Assembly (NCBI RefSeq): GCF_043641665.1
Contig: NC_092181.1
Span: forward strand, 3,477,421 to 3,541,420
Length of the DNA stretch: 64,000 nt
From: Enoplosus armatus
Lineage: Eukaryota > Chordata > Actinopteri > Centrarchiformes > Enoplosidae
Reading direction: 5' to 3'
How positions within the stretch are numbered: the first letter of the stretch is position 1; every line of letters starts with the position of its first letter. The notes under the pieces were generated by a model. That model had not been told where the DNA came from. It was given only the letters and a program-made list of their open reading frames with translations, and made no database searches. The position numbers and the translations under genes are program-made. Of this stretch, positions 42,147 through 53,778 are shown one piece after another.

Positions 42147-42660
42147 TCAGTAACCGTCATCATACTCATTCTGGGCCTGCTGCCGGGCCAACATGGCCTG
42201 TATGAGAGCGCTGGAGCCTGCAGGAGCTGGGTTTTGTGGAGGAGCAGGGACCCTGTGGATCCTGTCCTCTTCCTCTGCTCTTTGTCTGGCTTGCATGACT
42301 TGCATCATAACACTTGACGGCAGGCCATCTGTATCCTCTGCTCTTTGTCTGGCCTGTGTGACAGCGCTGGATGCGCTGTTGGCAGGATTTTCAGAAAAAC
42401 CTGCTGTACTGTAGTATTCATCCCTGTCTGGAACCTGGGCCCTCTGTCTGGCTTGCATGGCCTGTGTGAGGGCGCTGGAGGATGACGGGTGTTTATTAGG
42501 CATCTGGCACAAATCTTCATCCTGGTCGTCAGCTCTCTGACGGGCCAACATGGCCTGAACCAGAGCGCTGGAGGTGGAGATGTCGGAGGGAACGGGCACT
42601 CCACTGCGTCTCTCCTCCTCCTCCTCGAGCCGCTGCCGAGCGAGTAAAGCCTGAACCATG
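42147..42660 (-). repeat. tmc5: Six-copy repeat encoding the TMC5 C-terminal tail
   Basis: The last exon encodes six units built on S-S-A-L-x-Q-A-M-x-A-R-Q-R-A plus an acidic, Pro/Ser-rich spacer of about 4-22 residues. Unit starts are NAMVQALLARQRLE, SALVQAMLARQRAD, SALTQAMQARQRAQ, SAVTQARQRAED (three residues deleted), SVMMQVMQARQRAE and SALIQAMLARQQAQ. The human tail as I recall it has no such array. The unit is amphipathic and charged, so a protein-binding helix is plausible. Confidence 0.85.
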
Positions 42661-45600
42661 GCGTTTGAGTTGGAGTGACCGCCCGAAGAGTGCTCATCTG
42701 AACGCCGTTTGGTGTGCTGAAGGAGAAGAAAAGATGCAGCGAGGTTGATAACAAATCTCAGGATGACAGGTGATTAGCCGGCATGAAAGAATTTTCACAA
42801 CAAACCTCTTTTGCATTCTTCTGTTTGGATTTTTTATTAGGCTGAGATTTCTGGAGGTTCTGGAGCTTGTCTAGCAAGAAGGACTTGTCTTTCCCTTCCT
42901 AGTGAAAGAAAACGACAGAGAAAACAGAGAGAGAAGGAAAAGAAAAAACAGACATGACTGAAAAATGAATTTCGAATGCAGCCAAAGGGACAAACAGACA
43001 TACCAAATGGGTACCAAATAAAGTCAAAAATATACAAAAGGACAGTTTTTAAAAACACACTTACATTAACAATCTGTTGTCTCAGTTGACCAATAAGCTG
43101 CTTGCGGCCCTGAGTGACTTGCCAGAAGATGTATATAATGACTCTGAGTAAAAAAACATGATAATATACATGACATAATATTGTAGACACAATGTACATA
43201 ATGACACAAAATCTTACATGAATACACACACAACCACATGCTGTTTTCACCCTTGTTCCAGTCTGTATCAGTCTTTGTTTTGATAGTCAAATAAATGTCA
43301 TTAAAGGCACTACAACATTGACTGCTTGGTATGATGTTGTTGTTATGTTGCTGAATTGAGCACCATGGTTACCTTACATGACTGATTAACTGATGATTAA
43401 CTGATGATGTAATGTCCCAACAAACCTTATAATCAATTGACTCATTGGCTTAGTTAATTAGTTTATTAGTAAGATTTCTTAAATACGCAATAAATAAATA
43501 ATCTTCAGAATTACTTTTCCTTCCAATCAACACAAAACATTTTGCACAATTCATACATGGCTCCTATTCTATCACTATGTATAACATCATTACAGCCTGT
43601 ACATATATTTGAGAAACTAAATATCTGATTTATATAATATATAATTTCAACATACGTTAGCTGGCACTGTTGGCCTGTTAGCCGGTCCACTACTTTGGTC
43701 CAGACTGAAATATCTCAACATCTGTCAGATGGATTGTTATGACATTTTGCGCAGAGATTCATGGTCCCCAGAAGATGAATCCTAATGGCTTTGGTGATGC
43801 ATTGACTTTTCCTTAAGTGCTACCAAAATTGTAACGTGTCCATTACTTTAATTACTCTAACTCAAATCGGCCTCAGCTAGTGCAAAGCCTAGAATGAATG
43901 TGTTTCACAAAAACTGATTCACAGCTGGACTTTATCTACACAATACGTGTAGCACACACACAACATAGCACCTGCACTATGCACTTACATGATGATGAGT
44001 GTGACAAGAAAGTAGAAGATTTCACTTCTGATGACATTTTGGTAGATCCAGATGGCCCATTGAGAACCAGGGATCTTCTCCAGATCATCCATCCAGACTT
44101 CCACCACACTGAAGGTATTGTTGAGTCCCCGAAAAGGACCACACTGCTCTGAGGGACTCAGTCTACAGAGCAGGACAATGTGGACAAAACAAGACTGAGG
44201 TTTGGTTTGGGTAAAGAATGCAGCATGTGCCCAAGACTGGTGGGGTTTTGTTATAATTTTGTTCAGAAGGTTATGATCTTGTACAATGATTTTCTTTGAC
44301 TCCAGGCTGTTAATGTGACATAAATTCATAATGGCCAAAACAGGTCATGTCCTCGTACCTCCAGGCAGTGTATGCAACCACGGACAGGGCTCCCACAAAG
44401 AAAGGGAAGAAGAGGAGGGCAATGAAGATGGTTTGCATTTGAGCAGCTCTGCCTGACCGCCGTGGAGGCTGGCAGTTCTGGGTCAGGCTGACCTGGGGAA
44501 ATATTTTACAAGTTTACAAAACCATGAGCTCATTTCAGCCTAACATGAAGGTGTCATCAGAGCTTTGAATAGCATTGCTTCAAAGATCATTCAGCAGGTT
44601 CATGAAACATTCAACAACACCAGATCCAGCCTGGGTCAAATTACCAATTGTCATTTACTCTTCTGGGATTGATTGACCTTGCCTAGTTCAGTGCAACAAA
44701 AGGTTTACTCCATAAATCCAAAACCCTGCCTGTCTTTTCCATAACACAAAACAAAGCATGCGGTCAATGTGATGAAAGGATTTCAATTAATTATTAAACC
44801 AGGTGCACAACCAGAGTAACGTGAGCCTAAAACAGTATATGGAGCAGCGATGGCAGCGATGGCATTGTGTCTGCCTATGGCAGTGTGTCATCATGGCAGT
44901 TCAGTTTATAATCACCAAGGCCTCTAAACCTTATGAACCTGCGTTTACCTTCTTTAAGTAAAACAAGATGAAAAACTTGAGAATCTGGATGGCAGGCAGC
45001 AGAGGAGAGAAGTAGATTCCAATCCTGTGGAGAGAAAATAGAGGTTAAACTACCTTTTCATAGTAAATTAGCACTGAGGCCAGGAGAGAAAACACAAGCC
45101 CTGATTTAAATTCCATTGAGTTGATAGATCCTGTAGTAAGTGTTGAATGCATTGTTCTTACCAGGCCAGGGTCTGTGCGTAGATGAGTTCGAGGACATTT
45201 CTGGCAATGTCAAACTCTGGAACCCCCAGACGTGGTAGTAATCTCGTCCCAATCACACTGTTATAGAGAAATTATGATGAGATTAACTTTCCCCATCTCT
45301 ATGATTTTGAAACAAATAAACAAACTGAAAATGTGTAACTCACTTGCTAAGAAACTCTCCAAAGAAGGATCCCAACATCAGAAAAAGGAAATCAACAATG
45401 ACCAGACGGTACAAATCCTGTCCCACCACGGACTCCCAACACTGAGAACACATTAAGTTGATGAATAGCTGTCAATGTCTATCGATGAAACTAATAGTGG
45501 TGTGTTTAAAGATGGCACTTAAAGGTTCATCCTTGTCAAATTTACCGAAAACTTCTTAGCCACCACATTCATCCAGTAATAACACAAGACAGCCAAAATG

Positions 45601-48600
45601 GACATCTTGAGCAACACATTTCTGTATGTGGGAAAAGAGAAAAAAAGATTTCAAGCATTAACAATGTTCAAAGCAATAGTAGGACATTTTGGCAAATACC
45701 CGAATTTGCTTTCTTGCCACAAGATCGAAACTGCTCTCATGTTTGTACGCTAAATATGAAGCTGGAGACAGCAGCTGGTTAGCTTAGCTAGCATAAAGAC
45801 TAGAAACAACAGGGGAAAACAGCTAGCCTGAAGCTAACAAAGTCCTCCTACTGTACAAGCACCTCTTAATCTCCCTCATTAACATTTTAAATGTGGTTTG
45901 TTAAATCTGTACAAAAAAATTGTAAAATGAATAAATAAATAAAAGAGTGTATAAAAAGGTGTAAAAACAACCATTTTCAATCAATTATTGAACCAGGTGC
46001 ACAAATAGAGTAACGTGAGCCTAAAACAGTATATGGAGCAGCTCGGGCAGCGATGGCATTGTGTCTGCCTATGGCAGCGTGTCATCATGGCAGTTCAGTT
46101 TACAATCACCAAGGCCTCTAAACCTTATGAACCTGCATTTACCTTCTTTAAGTAAAAAAAGATGAAAAATTTGAGAATCTGGATGGCAGGCAGCAGAGGA
46201 GAGAAGTAGATTCCAATCCTGCGGAAACAGGATCTGCTGATTGGTATCAATCTACACATTTAACTCCCGGCAAGAAAGTGAAAGAAAGTGTATTTGCCAA
46301 ACTGTACTATTCTATTCAAATATTCCTTAAAAAAGAAAAACATATTCCTTGATCTTATGTCCTTTAATTCATGTACTTTATGCTCTTTCCTGAATAGAAA
46401 CTGGAGTTCCTGCAATCTAACCTGACTACCAGAGCGTAGATCTGTTTGCGCTGGCTGGAGTACGGCTCAAACTTGTTGAAAAGGGAGTAGAAGAGCGGCA
46501 CAACCAGGTTCATCAGAGACACCACAAAGGGAACCAGGAGAGTCTCTGCCTCCCGAAGCAGAGACCAGTTGGCAGCATCAGTTACCCGCTATGAAGATAA
46601 CAGATGGAGGTCAGATCAAGGTAGCACTAGATGACGAGACACTGTGTGCAATGAAATGAACCAAAGCCTGCCCTGCCGGTAAATAACTTGACACATTACT
46701 GTCAGTAAGTTGTAAGCTTATAACATGCTGATGTGGATTTTAAAGACCAAATGCTTTAACGTGTTTCTCTACACATGCATACAAAGGGATCTGCTACGGT
46801 GCAGACGAGGACATTTTTCTCTTAGTATCGGTTTTAATGGGACAACAAGAATGACAGAATTTTCCAGAAGGAAAAGAAACCTTTTTTTCTGTTCTCTGTA
46901 GTCTATAGCCAACAAAAACAATTATTCCAATTCAACATTGAGACTAATTATCTCAATCTTGACTTGTGTACCTGCTGTTGATATTGGCAGAGATAATAGA
47001 TGCTGGCTCCACAGCCAACAGCCAAGCTGGTGGAGAGGAGCCAGGAACCCAGGTAAACCCCAAAGTGCTTCAGTTTTTCAGAGAGGGTTAGCAGGTCCCC
47101 CTGGGCCTTCTCTGACAAAGACTCCTGAAGAAGTGGCAAGAGGACAAACATGGTGATTAAAAATAATGAGACGTGTGATGTGTCCTTAAACAGGAATTAA
47201 CCTCTGAAAGCTAATTATGGAAATGTCCTTTGCAGCTAGAGCTGATTTCTAAAATGTAGCTACAAAGCTTAGAAAAATATGAATTAGTGTGTCCTGTATA
47301 CGTCATTCAGAGTTTCAGATATATTTCATGACATGTAGGTGAAATTATTCTATAATAAAACACCTCTCTTTTTCCTGACTTGGTGTCTTTATTGACAAAA
47401 GTAGGTTTGTAACACAGTAATAGTCACCTTGAGTTGGACACGTAGATTGTTCTTGCGCTGTCTCACTGCTCTCTCATTGGTGATACTAAAATCCCAGCTG
47501 GACAGAAGCTGCCACGCACTGTTTGAAGCTGGGTCTGCAAGTACGTAGTTTTTCTTGAACGAGCTGGCCATGCTGCATGAGGATAGAGACATACTTTTTT
47601 TTGTATTCAAACTGCTGTTAACGTGAAAGAAAATGATGCGAGTAAATGTGCAATAAAGCAAAATTTTGTGATCTACATCAAACGCAATTAGCACTGTTCC
47701 ATAATTATACAGACAACTGGACTGACCTGAAGATAAGTGCAATTCCACACAGAACCATGTAGACTGCAATGGTGAAGAAATAGGCCAACTGCATGTTGTA
47801 GTCTACCAGACCCGCCAGGGTTTCATTGCTGTAGCCACCGTAGTACATGACAGTGTAGTTAAAGTAACCCTGGAGAAACCAAAACACATTTCTGACATGA
47901 CATTGACATATCACCTAGTTGTGGTAAACATGTTAGCAAACAGTTGCCTATTTACACATCTAGCAGACACGGAGCAACATTAACATTCATTTGGAGTTGC
48001 TCTGGCCACCTAACAACAACATTCACGCTCCTTTTAGCTCTGTTTTTGGTCTCCACCAACTACTGAGGGAAATATCTGACCCTTTAGCTGCTAAATGCTT
48101 CACTATGTTCATGTACTTTGAAATTATTCCAATGAGTGCGGTGAGAGGGCAGTATCATTACAATTCACTGTGATTGCAACATATATGATTACATGTGACA
48201 AATAAACTTGGTTGATTGATGAGAGTGAACTAAAACAGTTAAGCTGCAGGCCATAAAACCAAAATAATAGTTTTTGGGGAACAGCAGAGTTGCTTTGTGG
48301 GCTTGTCACTATGAGTGACCCCTTTCAAATCATACATAGTCATTTAATCCACTGTTTATATGAAGATATTGTGGCTTTACAAGGTAAAGGTATGTGGTGT
48401 GATAAGAGTCTCCACTTACAGCTCCAGTCAGTATCTCCAGTCCTCTGAAGCTCACGTTGGGAGGTATGTTGGGTGAGGGGTCGTAAACAAGCAGCGGGAT
48501 GGTGATAAAGCCGAAGTTGACCAGGAAGGAGAAAATGTTGAACATGATCAGCCACTTGAGGAACACGAAATATGAGAGGACGCTGGTGCCAAACTTGCCG

Positions 48601-51600
48601 CCTATCTCTTTCATGATGCCTTGCCACAGCTCCAGGGTCTGCCTGGCTGACCGCATACTGTAGCCGCACCTGCGGAAAGACTGAGAGAACAGCTTGTGAC
48701 ATGTACAGCATACAAGCATAGGTTATGAATCAGATGGCTATACTCAAAGTGAGTTGTCTAAGTATGGAGTTGCCGCATATTCTTTTATGATTGATGAAAC
48801 ACTCACCAGTGACACATTCTCAGAGCAATCTGCAAAACACGTGAACTGGTGAGACTGCTTAGAAGACTTGAATGCCAGAACTTGGCTCCTGTAGAGGTAG
48901 AACGTAATTTGGAGTGATAATGACAAATCTATATCTCCTGATGAATTAGAATCTGACACACAGGTGCTACAGTCTGCAGAAAAACCTTTGGACTACCTTT
49001 CATTCTAATAGTTTCTTGTGTAATGTACCCTGAAGCAATGGGACAGGGTGTGTGTGTGTATGTGTGTGTGTGTGTGTGTGTTTGCTCACATATATGCAAC
49101 TTTTCCCCCAGTGATCTATATTGCAACACCACTAAGCCACAATACCACCTTGTCTTTGCATACAGAATCCTTGTGTTATAGTTCTCAGCAGGGTGCAATG
49201 GTTAACTCAGTGCCTAGAACCGACACTGACAAGGAAGCCTATCACCTTGACTTGTCAGTCAAAACCCACCTGATATGTTTCTTCTCTTCAAAGCTCATTG
49301 GACGGTTCCGAATGGCCCTAATTCGGTCCCGTGCTGACAGGGCAACGAGCTCCTTCACCAGATTCTGTTCCTCTGTCACACACAGGATGACATGATAAGC
49401 CTTCCCTGTTATCTGTACACAGACTACCATCCTGAATGCAGATCAGCTGTCGCACACCACGTCGCACATGATCACAGGAACAATCCGACACCATGTCACA
49501 GGCTCCTACCATTCTCCATCTCGTTCCTGATGGCATTCTCTGTGAAAGCTAGATGGGCAGCATCGGCGTTCGGAAACATGCTCATCCTTCTCATTGTAAT
49601 CCCCCTCCATCTCATTGTCATGTTACCTGGATCAACAAACAAGGAGAGAAGAATGGGTTTTGCTGTTCGGCTGTGATTGTCACGGATTTTCCTGTGAGCT
49701 TGATATTTAAAGGTAAACACACGGAGCAGATGGGAAATACAGGAGCAGGGTGACAGTCATCAAGGTTGGCATTTTTGAATGTAACAGCCGTAGCTGCTCA
49801 CACATTTAAACATTTACTCTCCCATCACAGCTTGACTGAAATTTACTATCTTCTCTTTATATATTTTTTCCTGATTAACTACTGCATGTAGCCTTTTGAG
49901 ATGTGTGTATTACCTACTGTAAATACACTGATTGAAGGTACAGCTGATAGCAGTGCAAAATACAGTATGAGCTGATATGGTTGCTATCATACAGCTATTC
50001 TTACATTATCTTTGCTCCTGATTAAACCTATGAGACTGTAGCTTTGCCAACCGTGATACTACAGTGACTGTTATTCACAGGTCGCATGGTGATGCTTAAG
50101 TTGTATTATAGCAAGAGTCTACAGCCATGCTGGCAGCTCTGTGAGTCTGTACTTAGACACAGCGATGCCTTGAGCTAAAGTCAGCATGTTTTCATGTCGA
50201 AAACACAAGTTGAAAGCTAAAGATACAGCCAGTAATTGTACGAGGATTTTGATACAGTACAGCACGAAGGACACAGTCCAGCTACAAATGCCTGACAACA
50301 ATAAATGTCCGCTCAGATTTATTTTTCCCTTTTGCAGACACATGTCCACACAACCTTCAGATTATGTCCTTTGGATTAAGATAACATTTTCCAAACAATC
50401 CCCTTCCCCTGTTTTATTTTCTTTGCCAACTTCCTTGTCAGTTGTTGTTGTGTGCAGTCTCTGTTAATATTTATCCAGTTGGGTTTTGATTGATAATAAA
50501 AGTCAACAGGTCAACATGAATGTCACTTTTATTTTAAATGATCCATGTCCTGTAAAGCACTTAGCAACTCAGCGAGTGTGTGTTTAGAGATTCCATAGCA
50601 ACAGTGTGAGAACTTACAGTAACTGTGAAAATAAAGTCATGTATTGAGTAAGATTAGTTTAACCATTACCTAACGTTGAAGAAGGAAGTCGAATAGAAGA
50701 TGATCGATCATACTGAGAGTCAGCGGGGATTTGGAACGTGCTGTGATCTGAATAAAACAAGTGAGCAGGAGATGGAGTAGAAGTGTCAACAGGAGTGTCA
50801 CTTAGCAACACATAGAGGCACACAAAAAAACCCTGTAGTCTAACAAGTAGTCCACATCAAATAACGTTGCTTCTTTCTATGACACAATGCAGTATAGACA
50901 TCATAATTTAAACGCAGACTTAATCTTGTTCCATAGTCCAATAAACTTAGCTCGGCCACTCAGTGCTGGTCCACTCACTGAGGTCATGCTGCCATGAAGG
51001 ACTCCGGGGGCGCGTTGAGATGAGGCCCATGGGGATGCTTTCTCTCCCCCTCCAGCTCTCCTCCTGCCAGCCCCCCCAGGGCACTCTGCCCACGCCATCA
51101 TCACCGCTGGTCTGACCATTTGCGGGGTAATTCGCATCTGCCCCCTCACCCTGCCAGGACGGGTCTTCCCTGGCGTAGGGGTTAGTGTGGTGGGTTTTGC
51201 TGGAAGGCCTAGAGACCACACGGAACAAATGAAGTGTAAGGTGGAAGATAAACGGCTTATCATTGAGGTCATATAGTTTGTGTGTTATGATACCTGAGAA
51301 CACTGGAGTTATCAATTCAAGAGAGGAACTGGAATTTCAAGTCATGTTTACAATGTGGTCATTATCTGTAATTAAATAAGTGTCACAGACATGGCTATGG
51401 AGGTAGGTGGGTAATAATAAGGTTATAATATCCTACAAGGAAGTGCAGGATTGAGTTTCTGAGTAAACTTCAGAGACCAGTGGACAAATAGATTTGTCAC
51501 TGAAGTTTACTGTTCATTCCTCGAAACTTTCAGAGTCTTTAAAGACCTTAAAGTTCTTTCCCCAAAGAAGAAAAACAAATTGAATCACTCTTACAGCCTG

Positions 51601-51901
51601 GGGTGTAGCCAGGAAGAATACCACATCCTCACAGCTGCCTGTTCCTCGAGGACATCCTGTTCATTCTTTCACGGTGCAGTATATGCCCTCAGATTACACA
51701 CAGCACTCACTCAAACACATTCCTTGAAAAACTGAAATAAGGGAAGCAGGTTTTTCTTTGAATAAATGATCCTCGGATGCACATCTGAAGACAAAACCAC
51801 ATTTTATGTCATCATATTACCACAAACCTTCTATCAATTTCCAGAGTCTCGCTGTCATGGTAGGCAGGGTTGAAGAATGCTCCGTTGCTGTAACTTGTCA
51901 T
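42147..51901 (-). CDS. tmc5: Transmembrane channel-like protein 5, complete
   Basis: Coding exons (minus strand): 51901-51828, 51208-50979, 50747-50670, 49626-49510, 49372-49270, 48888-48807, 48680-48420, 47869-47727, 47572-47428, 47124-46972, 46588-46422, 45621-45546, 45441-45344, 45257-45162, 45024-44949, 44492-44359, 44162-43989, 43143-43065, 42898-42806, 42716-42147. The total is 2949 nt (982 aa) with consistent phases; human TMC5 is about 1006 aa. The start is the first ATG after an in-frame stop. TMC proteins are multi-pass membrane proteins related to the TMC1/2 mechanotransduction channels; the role of TMC5 is unclear. Visible are RDRIRAIRNRPM, GGKFGTSVLSYF, the TVMYYGGY loop, the TMC signature CWESVVGQDLYRL, EFDIARNVLELIYAQTL and CGPFRGL. 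The C-terminal tail is a six-copy SSAL.QAM.ARQRA repeat. Intron 11 holds a captured copy of exon 15. Upstream non-coding exons were not resolved. Confidence 0.93.
43670..43840. repeat. Dispersed fish repeat (CCACTACTTTGGTCCAGAC)
   Basis: GTCCAGACTGAAATATCTCA, ATGGATTGTTATGACATTTT and GATTCATGGTCCCCAGAAG are landmarks of a repeat I recognise as abundant in percomorph genomes. It lies in a tmc5 intron and has no coding potential. Confidence 0.65.
44781..45030 (-). repeat. tmc5: Source copy of a 250-bp intragenic duplication (contains tmc5 exon 15)
   Basis: This segment matches 45975-46224 with about 13 differences in 250 aligned positions, counted by eye, and no gap. It includes all of exon 15 (45024-44949), six bases of acceptor-side intron and about 168 bases of downstream intron. 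It sits in the correct exon order and phase, so it is the original. Confidence 0.9.
45675..46311. mobile_element. TIR-type element of the copy-1 family, carrying a captured tmc5 exon
   Basis: The left end (AATAGTAGGACATTTTGGCA, through CTTTCTTGCC, 45675-45718) and the right end (GGCAAGAAAGTG through TTTGCCAAACTGTACTATT, 46269-46311) are inverted repeats. Internal blocks TTAGCTTAGCTAGCATAAAG, AGCTAGCCTG and GTGTAAAAACAAC match the element at 2643-3022. Where the other copy continues into its middle, this one has the 250-bp tmc5 duplicate (45975-46224), then resumes at TGGTATCAATCT. It lies in tmc5 intron 11. Confidence 0.75.
46143..46218 (-). pseudogene. Duplicate of tmc5 exon 15, out of order, inside a transposon
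   Basis: 76 bp with both splice sites preserved (acceptor TTTCCGCAG, donor GTAAATG). It encodes IGIYFSPLLPAIQIL followed by KFFIFFYLKK, differing from the genuine exon by one Leu-to-Phe change and one silent change. It lies between exons 11 and 12, upstream of where this helix belongs. Splicing it after exon 11 is in frame, but the next junction shifts the frame and reaches a stop within exon 12. It is therefore a dead duplicate or a potential poison exon. Confidence 0.8.
47940..48260. repeat. Probable dispersed fish repeat in a tmc5 intron
   Basis: Blocks such as TTAGCTCTGTTTTTGGTCTC, GAGGGAAATATCTGACCCTT and GCTGCTAAATGCTTCACTAT resemble a percomorph repeat, partly shared with the region near 29820-30120. 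No coding potential. Confidence 0.45.
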
Positions 51902-53778
51902 GAGATCCTTCAAATTGATCCTTTCGCTCTTCTTTGAAAACGACGACGGTCCTTCAGCTCACTCTGTCACAGCCTCTCCTCAATATGTTGATGTTTGTAT
52001 AGTCCAGAAGCACACTGTTAAAAAGACATAGATGACTATAATAATGCGTCTTTAAGTTATCATGAGAAAGATGAGAGCATATGCCTTCTTAACATGTTGT
52101 ATTTAGGTTTCAGTTGCCAGCTGTGGCTTAAACAAGTAGCACGTTGAGGCCAAGTGCCTTTCTGTGCTCAAACTGACAGCTACATTGTCAGGGGGGAAGC
52201 TCGTGTAATGTAATCTCTTAGTCCCATCCTCATCTGTTCATCATTAATTCACACAGTAGGTTTGGTTTCCACCGCATGTAGTAGCCTAGCTCTATGGTTC
52301 TTACACAGAGCCACTAGCAGAGAAGGAAAATCTAAAGAACAGTTCACAGAAAACTACAGTCGGACAAATCAACGGTGGAAGTTAGAAAGAAAAAACTCAG
52401 AACTACACATAGGACAACACATAGTCAACACACTGTGCAGATAATAAAAAACCTTGATAAACTATATTCTGCTCTCTTCTCAAACCCTGCTTACCTGGGA
52501 AATGTGTATACAGGGAGGAAGTCCTGACAAAATGCTGTAGAGTTGCAGAAGAATGACTTGAAGTCTTTTTAGTGGTCCGTGCTGAGGAGCAGCCTGTGTG
52601 AGTCAGCCTGAGAACCAGTGTCAATGAGATAAAACTGGCTACCAGGAAGTGTGTGCTGAAGTAAAGGTAAAAGTCCACTGATTCCGATTAGGCTGTGAAA
52701 TCCCACGTGGACACTTTGTATTGTGTAAAAAAAAAATAATTGAATCCCTAAGGCTAAAATTTAATTGGCATACTTAAGAGTCCACGTTGTATCTGCTGTA
52801 GGTTGACCTGTGGTGGTGCTTACTGACTGAAGAAGTCTACAGATAGATAGATCAATGAATGAATAGATAGATACATAGATAAATAGAAAGACAGATCTTG
52901 CAAACTGGATATGATTACACTACTCACTAACTAAAGGGAAATTCCCTTGGCCAAGGCATATATCAGGGTCTATGGTAGGATAGCTTTTTTCACTTCATTG
53001 TTTTGCCACTGTTGGTAAAGGTCAGAGATTACACTCACATAAACATATTGTTTAGTTCTTCTCCCAGCCTTTTTCTTCTTCACTTTAGACATGCACTCCG
53101 CTGCTTCAACACGACGTTTAGGTTACTGGTCACAAGTAGGAGGGTACTAGTACACAGCCTGTAAAAGCACTTGCACAATATCTTTTATGGCCCTGGAGGA
53201 AAGAGTAAGAGAAAATAACCCCATGTTGCAAACATGGGGCATGGACTAAATATAAAGGTAATGCATGGAGTTTGACAGACATGGGCATTAACCTGGCAGG
53301 GAATGTATTTACAATAGATTGTATTGAGTTGCATTTTGGGAAATGTAGGATGCAGTGTTTTAGGAGTTTGATCCATTTCATTTAGCAACCACAACTCAAA
53401 TTCTGCATCATCAAGTCTGACCCCAATTTAGAGCAATACTAAGTCGCTGAGTACCCTTCAGACAAGCTATTTCATTTTCATCTTTATTTGTATAGATGAG
53501 GGATTACATTACATTGCATTAATAAAGTACAAAGTATAAAATAAGACGGAACTAACAAGGAAAATGTACCATTAAATGACATAAAACCAGTGGGTTTGCG
53601 GTCAGGGCTGCTCTGGGACCTGTATCCACATCCAGGAAGTTGTCTGCGGGAGAAGCGGTGTAGTCTTCCTGACAGACAGCGGAGGGTCCACTCCCTGCTG
53701 ACGAACTCTGCTAGGTTAATTGTTAGCTAATAGAAACATTATCCGATACGTAGCTATTTTATTCTCTCAGAAAAGGGA
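51902..53778. other. Divergent tmc5-tmc7 intergenic region
   Basis: This 1.9-kb gap separates two start codons pointing away from each other and must hold both promoters and any 5' UTRs. It contains an imperfect GATA-type microsatellite near 52841-52890. A possible acceptor (CTCTCAG at about 53764-53770) just before the tmc7 ATG suggests an upstream non-coding tmc7 exon. I cannot fix either transcription start. Confidence 0.55.
52841..52895 (+). repeat. Imperfect GATA-type microsatellite
   Basis: Repeated GATA, GAAT and AAAT units, including AGATAGATAGAT and AATAGATAGATACATAG. It lies between tmc5 and tmc7. Confidence 0.8.

Noticed and set aside
42147..42660. IQ calmodulin-binding motifs in the TMC5 tail repeat
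   Set aside because: The units read VQALLARQR, with five residues rather than four from Gln to the basic position and no Gly, so they do not fit the IQ consensus.
43898..44152. Plus-strand open frame of 84 codons
   Set aside because: It is antisense to tmc5 exon 17 (44162-43989), which matches the TMC5 family on the minus strand.
46143..46218. Mutually exclusive alternative exon of tmc5
   Set aside because: The two copies are not adjacent in exon order: three exons lie between them, and inclusion of the copy shifts the frame, so a classical mutually exclusive pair is excluded.
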